Shown one piece after another: positions 46,703 through 54,302 of a stretch of 64,000 nucleotides of DNA (positions are counted from its first letter, which is position 1; every line of letters begins with the position of its first letter). A program made the position numbers and the translations under genes. The DNA comes from Sphingomonadales bacterium. Lineage in GTDB: Bacteria > Pseudomonadota > Alphaproteobacteria > Sphingomonadales > Sphingomonadaceae. The DNA lies in assembly GCA_027486895.1 (NCBI GenBank), contig JAIXOE010000053.1:88939-152938 (forward strand), read 5' to 3'. Under the pieces are notes generated by a model. That model searched no databases, was not told the origin of the DNA, and saw nothing but the letters and a program-made list of their open reading frames with translations.

Positions 46703-48859
46703 TTAGAACCGGTAATCCCAGCCCAACGTCAGCGATCGTCCGCGTCCTGCGAAAAAGAACGTATTGTCCGTCGGTCGCTGGGTATCGCTAGCGTAAGTAA
46801 TATATTGCTTGTTGAACAGGTTTTGTGCGCTGAGTGAGAGTGCACCGATCCCGGTTTGATAACGCACCGTGGCATCGGTCAATGTGTATCCGCCAAAATC
46901 ATTGCGTGGGTCGCGAACCAAACCTTGAAAGTCACGCGAGAGATAAAACTGGGTCTGAACTCGTGCCGAGAGCGGTCCACGGGCGAAGCTGGCTGCGAGG
47001 TTCAAACGGTCGGGCGAGATGTTTGCCCCATCGAGGTCAGTATCAATCACATCGTCGCTGTTGCTATCAAATCTGCCCAATATATGAGCATAACCGGCAC
47101 TCAGCTTTAAACCTTCAATCGGCGTTTGAACGGCGAGGTTGATCTCCAGCCCTTCGATGTTCACCTTCTGCCGCTGCACATCTAAAATGCCATCTGGTCG
47201 CGCTATCAATAGTTGACCCTTATCAGACGATGACCAGAAATATGTGGCAGATGCATCCAGTGGGCCGCGTTTAACTTCCACACCAACTTCGCGGTTGTTG
47301 GACACGATTGGGCTGATATCGAGGAAATTGTCGATATCGACACCGGGCCGGTTTATGGCACGTGTGATGCGGCCGACATCCGGGACTGTATAGCCTTCAG
47401 CATAACTGGCATAGGCACGAATGCCGGATATCGGTTCGATAACCACGCCGCCATTGAAAAGCGTATCGGAGAAGCGAGGCGAACCGCCTGACACCGATAC
47501 ACGATTTGATGTGGCGAGCGTTGTGTAGTCGTCGACAGTGATGCGGACATCTTCATAACGTACTCCGCCTGCCAGGCGAACGACGTTATCGAAAAGTCCA
47601 AGGTTTAATTGTCCAAAGGGGGCAAAGCTCCGGAAGTCAGTTGGCGGAACCCATGCGCGGTCGGTTGCTATTAAGCGTTGTTCGGTGCGATCCCACAGCG
47701 CGTCAAAGCCTACAATTGCAGTTAACTGCTCAAAACCGGGAACCGAACGCTCATAGCTAACTTTGCCTCCATATTTGCGGGAGCGGTTTTGTGACTGATC
47801 GAACAGCGTTCCGACAGGCGCAATAAGCACATCCTGGAAAGTCGCGATCGGAGCGATTTCACCGCCAAAGGTATCGCGACTACGGTTCCAGAAAATCTGG
47901 CTCACAAGATTGCCACCAAACAATTCAGTGTCGGTCAGTGAAAAGGCGAGACTCTCTGTGCGGTTTGCTGCTGATTCGCCGGGTGCTACTCCTTTGGCCG
48001 CGGTGGTGGGGATGCCAGAAACGCGATTACCATTCACCGCAACATAGTCGCCATTGCCTTCCAGCTCAAAGCGGCTTGCAATGAGATCAAGGCGCGCTGT
48101 TTCGCTTACCTCGTAACCAAAACGTCCAAATAGCGAGAGCGATTTGGTGTCCTGCGTTTCGCCCTGAGTAAGATTGATCCCAATCCGACGTCGATCTGCG
48201 TCATAAAACACACCGCGCTTTTCATAAGCAGCGCCCACCGTGGCATCGAAGCGGCCCGTTTTTACCTGAGCGAGTCCTGCTGCTTTCCAGCCAATCCCGT
48301 CGCCTTCAAAACCGTCTCCAGCGCTGCCTTGCAGCAAAGTGCGACCGCTCACGCCTTCTTGGGCTGGCGCGCCAACAGTCACCTGATTTACAATGCCACC
48401 GGTCCCGCCAATTCCTTGAAGAGCATTGGAGCCAAAGATCAACTCAACGCGGTCCACGAAGAATGCATCGATAGTAAACCCGTCGCGGCTGCCGTCGCGA
48501 AGTGGTGTGGATTGCGGGATGCCATTGATTGCATAAAGGGGCGAACGGCCGCGAAGTGTTTCGCCTGCGCCTGACAGTTTCTGACGCGTTGGAGAAAACG
48601 ATGGCGTAAGATTTGCAACGGCGTCAGTCACAGATCCCGAAATTGAAACCTGTTGGTCGAGTTCATCCTTTTGGATGACGTCCACTGTGAGTGGGAGCGC
48701 GTTGGCAGATAGGATTGTGCGAGCAGCAGAGACAACGATGAGTTCTGCCGTCTCATCTTCCGAAGTGCCAATGGCGGGCATATCTTGAGCATAGGCTGAA
48801 GATGAAAATGCTAGACATGCAATGGACGTCCATAAGGTGGACTTTGCAGATATTTTCAC
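46703..48859 (-). CDS. TonB-dependent siderophore-type receptor
   Basis: The 718-residue outer-membrane receptor has a signal peptide ending at AYA, TonB-box region (AELIVVSAARTI), plug (LRGRSPLYAINGIPQSTPLRD, VELIFGSNALQGIGGTGGIVNQV) and a C-terminal barrel ending LTLGWDYRF. The short extra N-terminal signalling domain of FecA is absent. Co-transcription with a PepSY-TM gene and the Fur-box-like dyad upstream suggest iron (siderophore) uptake. Confidence 0.93.
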   Translation of the reverse strand: MKISAKSTLWTSIACLAFSSSAYAQDMPAIGTSEDETAELIVVSAARTILSANALPLTVDVIQKDELDQQVSISGSVTDAVANLTPSFSPTRQKLSGAGETLRGRSPLYAINGIPQSTPLRDGSRDGFTIDAFFVDRVELIFGSNALQGIGGTGGIVNQVTVGAPAQEGVSGRTLLQGSAGDGFEGDGIGWKAAGLAQVKTGRFDATVGAAYEKRGVFYDADRRRIGINLTQGETQDTKSLSLFGRFGYEVSETARLDLIASRFELEGNGDYVAVNGNRVSGIPTTAAKGVAPGESAANRTESLAFSLTDTELFGGNLVSQIFWNRSRDTFGGEIAPIATFQDVLIAPVGTLFDQSQNRSRKYGGKVSYERSVPGFEQLTAIVGFDALWDRTEQRLIATDRAWVPPTDFRSFAPFGQLNLGLFDNVVRLAGGVRYEDVRITVDDYTTLATSNRVSVSGGSPRFSDTLFNGGVVIEPISGIRAYASYAEGYTVPDVGRITRAINRPGVDIDNFLDISPIVSNNREVGVEVKRGPLDASATYFWSSSDKGQLLIARPDGILDVQRQKVNIEGLEINLAVQTPIEGLKLSAGYAHILGRFDSNSDDVIDTDLDGANISPDRLNLAASFARGPLSARVQTQFYLSRDFQGLVRDPRNDFGGYTLTDATVRYQTGIGALSLSAQNLFNKQYITYASDTQRPTDNTFFFAGRGRSLTLGWDYRF

Positions 48860-49265
48860 AGTGAAAGACTTTCACGAAGGTTGCCGATTTAGCCTTCAGT
48901 ACCGAGTCCTATTCGCTATTGCAAGTCATTCGCAATAATATATCTCCGCTTCGCTACTACGTGGGTCTTACGAAATAATCGCAGTATGCTGTGTCCTCAC
49001 CGAGATTAGAGCCGAATGTCCACGAGCGAGATCGGGGGTTAGTGGCGGGGTGCGCTAGTTATGCCGCCGTTTAGTAAGTAATCGGGCGTCACGAAACCTG
49101 GCATTCGTTTAACTCGTATTAACCCACTGCTTATGACTGCTTCTGTGGAACAGATCAGGGGTTTAATGGCTGGAATGTTGTGGGCTGCCGACTGTCCGCT
49201 TTTGCGGCGCACTCCGCCTTAAACGGACATCTAGGGGAGATCACAACTGTCTGGTTTTTACATTT
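48860..49265. other. gene-free stretch upstream of the receptor
   Basis: This 406-base stretch holds the Fur-box-like dyad and, near the far end, a hairpin with TGTCCG (49193-49198) and CGGACA (49224-49229) that may end the leftward dmeR-dmeF-DUF1289 transcript. No gene is supported. Confidence 0.4.
48919..48935 (-). promoter_or_regulatory. Fur-box-like dyad before the receptor gene
   Basis: TTGCAAGTCATTCGCAA has inverted ends (TTGC / GCAA) and an AT-rich centre like alphaproteobacterial Fur/Irr sites. It lies about 60 bases before the receptor start. Confidence 0.5.
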
Positions 49266-49442
49266 CTAAGTTTGATCGTTGCGCAGCTTACCGAGGCGCC
49301 GTGACAAGTCGGCAGCAACCTTGCGTTGTTGATGGGGTGGGGCCTTTTTCCAGCTACGGCACTCAGGCTTTGTGCGGCCGCATCCGCGGCACCAGCCGGT
49401 GCGTCCGTCAAATGAGCATAAGTCGATGCAAGGCGACTTCAT
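49266..49442 (-). CDS. DUF1289 small Cys protein
   Basis: The start at 49442 (MKSPCIDLC) gives 58 residues. The pattern SPCIDLCSFDGRTGWCRGCGRTKPECRSW is DUF1289 with four cysteines (CxxxC and CRGC) likely to bind a metal such as zinc; a fifth Cys lies in the region. It is 4 bases beyond dmeF. Family function unknown. Confidence 0.9.
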   Translation of the reverse strand: MKSPCIDLCSFDGRTGWCRGCGRTKPECRSWKKAPPHQQRKVAADLSRRLGKLRNDQT

Positions 49443-49446
49443 GGGT

Positions 49447-50376
49447 TTAACGGATTTCGACGGTGAGGTGTGCCAGCTCGTGAACCGGTGCAAGGCGCGC
49501 CCGGATCATGTTGCCATCGATTCCCTTACTGCTCACGACGCTGATAATCGCTGCGTGCGCTTCCGGCCCAATCCTCCAGACGTGCAGGTCCGCAATCCGC
49601 ACATCGCCGGGGGTCTCGACCAGTGCACGCACTTCCTCTGCTACATGATCATCGGTCGCATCAAGCAATACGGCTGCAGTGTCGCGCATCAATGCCCATG
49701 ACCACCGTGCAATGACAATTGCACCGACGATGCCCATTGCCGGGTCCATCCAGACCCAGCCGAGATAGCGCCCCGCCAGCAGTCCGGCGATTGCAAGAAC
49801 GGAGGTAAGCGCGTCTGCAAGGACATGGACATAGGCTGAGCGCAGATTGTTATCTTTGCTTTGCCCCGTATGGCCGTGATCGTGGCCGTGATGGTGATCT
49901 TCGCTATGTCCGTGGTGCGCGCCAGAAAGGAGGAAGGCACTGACGATGTTTACGCCAAGGCCAACCACCGCAATGATTGTGGCAGTGCCGAAGGCGACTT
50001 TGATTGGCTCGAACAACCTTAGGACAGATTCGACCCCGATACCCAGCGCAATCACCCCCAGCATCAGTGCAGAGGCGAAGCCAGCGAGGTCACCAACCTT
50101 GCCTGTGCCGAAGCTAAATGCCCGATTATTGGCGTGTCGCTTCGCATAGGCATAGGCGCCGGCGGCAACGCTTAGCGCGCCAGCATGAGTTGCCATATGA
50201 AACCCGTCCGCCAGCAGCGCCATCGAGCCGGTGATGTAGCCAGCAATAATTTCTCCAACCATCATTACAGCAGTGAGTGTGACCACCCAAAGGGTTCGCT
50301 TTGCATTCTCGTCATGCCACGCGCCTAAATAGACGTGATCGTGGGTGTGGCCTGCAATATTGGGCAACGTTGCCAT
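49447..50376 (-). CDS. dmeF: CDF exporter DmeF (Co/Ni)
   Basis: The 309-residue CDF has LLADGFHMATHAGALS in the second helix, where the usual Asp of CDFs is His as in DmeF, an intervening His-rich loop (GAHHGHSEDHHHGHDHGHTG), and VHVLADALTSVLAIAGLLAG in the fifth helix. The C-terminal domain has ADLHVWRIGPEAHAA. DmeF exports cobalt and nickel. Its promoter is that of the preceding dmeR, whose start is 11 bases upstream of this gene; order dmeR-dmeF is known from Rhizobium. Confidence 0.93.
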   Translation of the reverse strand: MATLPNIAGHTHDHVYLGAWHDENAKRTLWVVTLTAVMMVGEIIAGYITGSMALLADGFHMATHAGALSVAAGAYAYAKRHANNRAFSFGTGKVGDLAGFASALMLGVIALGIGVESVLRLFEPIKVAFGTATIIAVVGLGVNIVSAFLLSGAHHGHSEDHHHGHDHGHTGQSKDNNLRSAYVHVLADALTSVLAIAGLLAGRYLGWVWMDPAMGIVGAIVIARWSWALMRDTAAVLLDATDDHVAEEVRALVETPGDVRIADLHVWRIGPEAHAAIISVVSSKGIDGNMIRARLAPVHELAHLTVEIR

Positions 50377-50387
50377 TCAGTGAATTC

Positions 50388-50660
50388 CTATTTCGCGTAA
50401 CGGCGTATAGCCGCGATAAGTTCTTGGGCTCCCGATGCGCGCTCGGCATCTGTCAGATCAGGGCGGGCGACATGCTCTTGAACATGCGATTCAATGATCG
50501 CATCCATCAAGCCGTTCATCGCGCCTCGCGTCGCTGCCGCAAGATGCAGCGTCGTGGTGCAATCTTTCCCGGAATCAAGCGCCCGCTCTAGCGCAGCAAC
50601 TTGCCCGGCAATGCGCCGGACACGTTTTTTGAGAGCATCGTCGTTTTCTAAATGAGCCAT
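50388..50660 (-). CDS. dmeR: RcnR/CsoR-family repressor DmeR
   Basis: The 90-residue protein has the four-helix CsoR/RcnR fold: RRIAGQVAALERALDSGKDCTTTLHLAAATRGAMNGLMDAIIESHVQEHV. Ligand residues H3, C34, H59 and H63 match the H3-C35-H60-H64 set of RcnR (offset of one), the Ni/Co type. It should repress itself and dmeF until Co/Ni binds. A G-tract operator overlaps its own ribosome site. Confidence 0.95.
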   Translation of the reverse strand: MAHLENDDALKKRVRRIAGQVAALERALDSGKDCTTTLHLAAATRGAMNGLMDAIIESHVQEHVARPDLTDAERASGAQELIAAIRRYAK

Positions 50661-50675
50661 AGGGTACCCCCCTAT
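50659..50675 (-). promoter_or_regulatory. RcnR/DmeR operator over the ribosome site
   Basis: On the minus strand this reads ATAGGGGGGTACCCTAT, an inverted repeat with a G-tract like RcnR sites. It ends two bases into the dmeR start codon and contains the ribosome site, so both transcription and translation initiation could be blocked. Confidence 0.7.
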
Positions 50676-51040
50676 CCTATGAACTTCACGTTGGCAATCG
50701 ATTAGATGTCAGATTATCGAACCAATTAGATATGCCGGCGTTACAACTCCGATGTGATCGTAGCCCGCAGGAAATCGTCGGCGCAATTGCCAAGCTGCCT
50801 TTGATCGTTGCTTAGTTTATGACAGTGCCGAGCACCTTGAAGCTGCTGCTCGAAAATCCGACTTCGGTCACCTGCTTTACGGTGTCCGGCTAATAAAACG
50901 CATGTATGGTTAGGCAGCTGTCCAACGTTATCCTCGGAATTCGAAAAAACGAATTTTGTTCTACTATTGTTCTTTCCGTTCCAATCTCTTATATATTTTC
51001 AAAATTCAGTTCAGAATGTGGAAATGAGCGTTGTCCAAGC
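50676..51040. other. gene-free stretch before the integrase
   Basis: This 365-base stretch between dmeR and the integrase shows no supported gene or tRNA. The frame of the integrase is open from 50906 (an added 45 codons), but that part lacks the family's start. An attachment site would be expected close by but cannot be recognised from one side only. Confidence 0.4.
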
Positions 51041-52267
51041 ATGGCTAGCCTAACGGTCCGCAAAGTCGAAAATGCAAAACCGGGACGTCATGTCGATGGC
51101 GCAGGACTTATGCTCTATGTCCAACCCACTGGTGCGAAGTCATGGGTACTGCGGATTCAAATGAACGGTCGCAGGCGGGATATTGGGTTGGGAAGTGTCA
51201 GCCGATATGACCTGCTACCCGAACTTAATGATATTCCTCTGCTTGAGAAATGCGTATTAACTCTTGCCGAGGCTCGGCTGAAAGCGGCTACTCTTCGTCA
51301 GATGGCAAAGTCTGGTCGCGATCCTTTAACCGAACTGCTTAGAGACCGCTCACCTATCCCGAATTTCAAAGATGCGGCTAGGCAAACGTACGAAGCTAAG
51401 TTGCCTGAATGGTCTGCAAAGACTGCAGAGTCTTTTATGTCCTCAATGGAGAATCATGCGTTTCCGCAGATCGGTGAGTTGATTGTCAGTGACATCGATG
51501 CTGCGACAATTGCAAAGGCGCTTTCGGGTATATGGATGAAGAAGCCACAAATCGCTCTCAAGGTCCGTCAGCGAATAGGCTTGGTGCTGAATTTTGCTGA
51601 AGCACAATGTTGGCGATCATCATCAATGCCAAATGATGCCGTATCAATCTTGTTGCCCAAGCAGGTAGAAGGTGGGCATTTTGACGCCATGCCATATCAA
51701 AAGGTTCCTGCATTTGTTGCTTCACTGAATCAATCGATGAGCATAGGTCGTCTCGCTCTCATGTTTCTTATCTTTACCGCAGCGCGGTCAGGCGAGGTTC
51801 GGGGAGCGAGATGGAGCCAGATTGATGAAACCGGACGCCTCTGGCACCGGCCCGCCGAGTTGATGAAAGGACGTAATGCGAAAGCTCACACAGTTACGCT
51901 GAATAAAGAAGCTCTGGCTATCATCAAAATCTCTAGCCAGTTTCGCCGAAACACTACCGATTTGATATTTCCCAGCAGAAGTGGCGGGGAATTGTCAGAT
52001 ATGGCACTTTCGTCGTTCATGGATGACATTTTCGGCACGCCGCATGGTTTTCGTTCGTCTTTCCGTGACTGGGCGGCGGAGAAAATGCCGCATATTCCTG
52101 ATCCGGTTGCGGAGGCAGCCATTGCACATAAGGTGACCAATAAAGTTGTTGCCGCTTACAAGCGTACCGCATTTTTAGAAATGCGGCGTGTGCTATTAGA
52201 CCAATGGGGTATCTTTGCTGGATCTAGCATATTTTTGGACAACGCCGATGAACGGGTAATAGCTTGA
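51041..52267 (+). CDS. tyrosine integrase
   Basis: Start at 51041 (MASLTVRKVENAKPGRHVDGAGLMLYVQPTGAKSW) with the N-terminal DUF4102-like P4-integrase domain, then an SAM-like core-binding part and the catalytic domain. Active residues R249 (FTAARSGEVRGARW), H335 and R338 (HGFRSSFRDW), H363 (AIAHK) and Y373 (AYKRT) are all present, so it should be active (about 408 residues). It marks the boundary of an integrated mobile block beginning here. Confidence 0.94.
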   Translation: MASLTVRKVENAKPGRHVDGAGLMLYVQPTGAKSWVLRIQMNGRRRDIGLGSVSRYDLLPELNDIPLLEKCVLTLAEARLKAATLRQMAKSGRDPLTELLRDRSPIPNFKDAARQTYEAKLPEWSAKTAESFMSSMENHAFPQIGELIVSDIDAATIAKALSGIWMKKPQIALKVRQRIGLVLNFAEAQCWRSSSMPNDAVSILLPKQVEGGHFDAMPYQKVPAFVASLNQSMSIGRLALMFLIFTAARSGEVRGARWSQIDETGRLWHRPAELMKGRNAKAHTVTLNKEALAIIKISSQFRRNTTDLIFPSRSGGELSDMALSSFMDDIFGTPHGFRSSFRDWAAEKMPHIPDPVAEAAIAHKVTNKVVAAYKRTAFLEMRRVLLDQWGIFAGSSIFLDNADERVIA

Positions 52268-52279
52268 CGGTGAGGCCGT

Positions 52280-52492
52280 TTACAAAGAAGAATTGGCCCC
52301 AATCCAGTCAACCTTGAGCCGATCAAGGCCAGCTTGAACGCCTTCAAGTATCACATTACCGTAAGCAGGCAGTTCAAGCCCTTCAGCAACGTCGATGATC
52401 CAAGTTTCCCCCTCGTCAGTGACAAGGGCTGGCCCACGCACCAAGTGCTGCAGAGACCCTGACAAACGAATTCGCGATCTACGCGTCACCAT
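52280..52492 (-). CDS. short DUF5818-like protein
   Basis: The start at 52492 (MVTRRSRIRLSGSLQHLVRGP) after GAAGGGG gives 70 residues with GxLxxLVxGPxLVTDEGETWIIDVAEGLELPAYGNVILEGVQAGLDRLKVDWI, similar to the DUF5818 pattern seen in plasmid-like regions. No function known. An upstream start at 52555 overlaps the next gene. Confidence 0.6.
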   Translation of the reverse strand: MVTRRSRIRLSGSLQHLVRGPALVTDEGETWIIDVAEGLELPAYGNVILEGVQAGLDRLKVDWIGANSSL

Positions 52493-52502
52493 AGCCCCTT
52501 CA

Positions 52503-53177
52503 TCATTGTAGATTCCATCGAGCAATGACGCTCCGCACATAGCTCGGAGTTTCATTATTCATTGGGATACCTTTCGCTTTGCCCACGGCACCTGGACCAG
52601 CATTATAGGCCGCAAGAGCCAGATGCACCATGCCAAAACGAGCAAGCATCCGCCGCAAATAACTTGCGGCTCCATGTATGTTGGATCGCGGGTCGAAGCG
52701 ATTTATCACGCCTAAGTCCTTCGCCGTCGCGGGCATCAACTGGCCAAGTCCGGCTGCACCAGCAATGCTGACCGCACGAGGATTGTAACGGGATTCTGTC
52801 CAGATCAATGCATCGAGCAGGCCATGGGGAAGGCCAAAGCGAGCTTCGGCTGCATGAACGTCGTCCAAAAAGCTCGTTCGCCGAAAGTTCGATTGAATTT
52901 TCCCAGATTTCTGTTGCTGGTGCATACGCTGGACGGAAAATACGGCTTTGTTGGTCAGAAGCTGCTTTGGTGGTGGGCTTTGCGGCGGCGACCAATGACC
53001 ATGTTCCACGATTTGAAAATCATCCCGCTTACTGATTCGATACCCCTGCTCAACATTGAAAACGGACGCTGATGGCTGGTCGGAGGGCCCGACATTTTGT
53101 TCAACAGGCCCAGACGCCCTAGTAGCTGTTGCTGATAGCAAGCCGATACTCAGCAACGCCAAAAGTAGAATTTTCAT
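52503..53177 (-). CDS. lytic transglycosylase (VirB1-like)
   Basis: The 224-residue protein starts at 53177 (MKILLLALLSIGLLSATATRA) after AAGGAATG. The SLT domain is in the last 100 residues: GLPHGLLDALIWTESRYNPRAVS with catalytic Glu, GAAGLGQLMPATAKDLGV and HLALAAYNAGPGAV. It cuts peptidoglycan and, in a mobile element, would help assembly of a conjugative channel or pilus. Confidence 0.92.
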   Translation of the reverse strand: MKILLLALLSIGLLSATATRASGPVEQNVGPSDQPSASVFNVEQGYRISKRDDFQIVEHGHWSPPQSPPPKQLLTNKAVFSVQRMHQQQKSGKIQSNFRRTSFLDDVHAAEARFGLPHGLLDALIWTESRYNPRAVSIAGAAGLGQLMPATAKDLGVINRFDPRSNIHGAASYLRRMLARFGMVHLALAAYNAGPGAVGKAKGIPMNNETPSYVRSVIARWNLQ

Positions 53178-53301
53178 TTTGCATTCCTTTACGCGAACGG
53201 AGCAAAGAACATACAAGGAACATTGACCGGACGGAATAGCTGGAGCTAAATAGAGAGCGGAGGGGGCGCTCGGTTGCAGGTAGCAACAGCAGGACTTCAG
53301 C

Positions 53302-54210
53302 ATGCCCATCAGCCATTCGATTCTCCAATCAGCTCTTGAGACCCGGGCGCGTCAAATCGTCAAAGCTCTTGGTGGCCATTGGTCGCGCACATCAGGGATG
53401 TGTAGCTGTCCAGCCCATGATGACCGAACTCCGTCGCTCTCGGTCGGTGTCGCACAATCGGCAATATTGTTTCATTGTTTTGCTGGATGCACGAGCGACG
53501 AAGTAATTGCAGGCTTTAAGCGGCACGGTATCCGTCCGCGCGACCTGTTCGACGGCAAGGGGACTGCGATTGTGCCAGCGGCAACGACCTTTGCACCCGA
53601 CGCCAATGCACTGAGGCTGTGGCAGCTGGCTGTTCCGCTCGCCGGTACGCTCGGTGAACGCTATCTCGCCAAACGTTCCATATCACTCGGTTCACCTGAA
53701 CTCCGGTTTCTGGATCGAACGCCTTTGGGGCGCAAACCAGATGTCCGGTTCCTTCCTGCGCTTATTGCAGCTGTCCGAATGGATATCGGCATAGTTGCTA
53801 TCCAGCGTACGTTTATTGATCGCACCACTGCCTCCAAGGCCGATTTTTTCAAACCCAAGCGGGCGCTGGGGCAATTGGGCACGGGTGCCGTTCGGCTGTC
53901 TGATCCTGTTGGTGGCAGGCTTGGCCTTGCCGAAGGGGCAGAAAGCGCGCTTTCCGCGCAGACACTTTTTGGAATTCCGTCCTGGGCCACTCTGGGAAAC
54001 GAGCGCTTCGGGATAGTCGCCATTCCTGAAAGCATCACCGAGCTGCATCTGTTTGTAGACGCTGACAAAGGCGGCGAACGCGCTTTGAAGCGCGGGATTG
54101 AGGCTTATGCGCGCGCCGGACGAACGATCATTCCGCACAAGCCTGACCGTCCGGATAATGATTGGAATGATAAGCTTCGGGAACAGCTGCGCAGTCAGGC
54201 AGCTACCTGA
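53302..54210 (+). CDS. Toprim-domain primase-like protein
   Basis: The 302-residue protein has an N-terminal zinc-binding part (ARQIVKALGGHWSRTSGMCSCPAHDDRTPSLSVGV, FHCFAGCTSDEVI), the CHC2-like start of plasmid primases, and a C-terminal Toprim with EGAESALSAQTLFGIPSW and HLFVDADKGGERA. It belongs to the TraC/DUF7146-Toprim type of mobile elements and could prime DNA in conjugation or plasmid replication. Confidence 0.88.
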   Translation: MPISHSILQSALETRARQIVKALGGHWSRTSGMCSCPAHDDRTPSLSVGVAQSAILFHCFAGCTSDEVIAGFKRHGIRPRDLFDGKGTAIVPAATTFAPDANALRLWQLAVPLAGTLGERYLAKRSISLGSPELRFLDRTPLGRKPDVRFLPALIAAVRMDIGIVAIQRTFIDRTTASKADFFKPKRALGQLGTGAVRLSDPVGGRLGLAEGAESALSAQTLFGIPSWATLGNERFGIVAIPESITELHLFVDADKGGERALKRGIEAYARAGRTIIPHKPDRPDNDWNDKLREQLRSQAAT

Positions 54211-54302
54211 CGACATGTGAGAGGGGAGGAGGCGCTTACCGTTCTGAGGCTCGATTGGCATTTCCGCGAACATCGTTGGCCTCGACCAGGAGGCCATTTC
54301 CC

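Noticed and set aside
49193..49229. Hairpin TGTCCG...CGGACA as a terminator
   Set aside because: Possible end of the leftward dmeR-dmeF transcript, but without a T-run and with mismatches; not called as a separate feature.
50676..51040. tRNA gene as integration target near the integrase
   Set aside because: No cloverleaf-like stretch could be recognised by eye; the att site may be at the far side.
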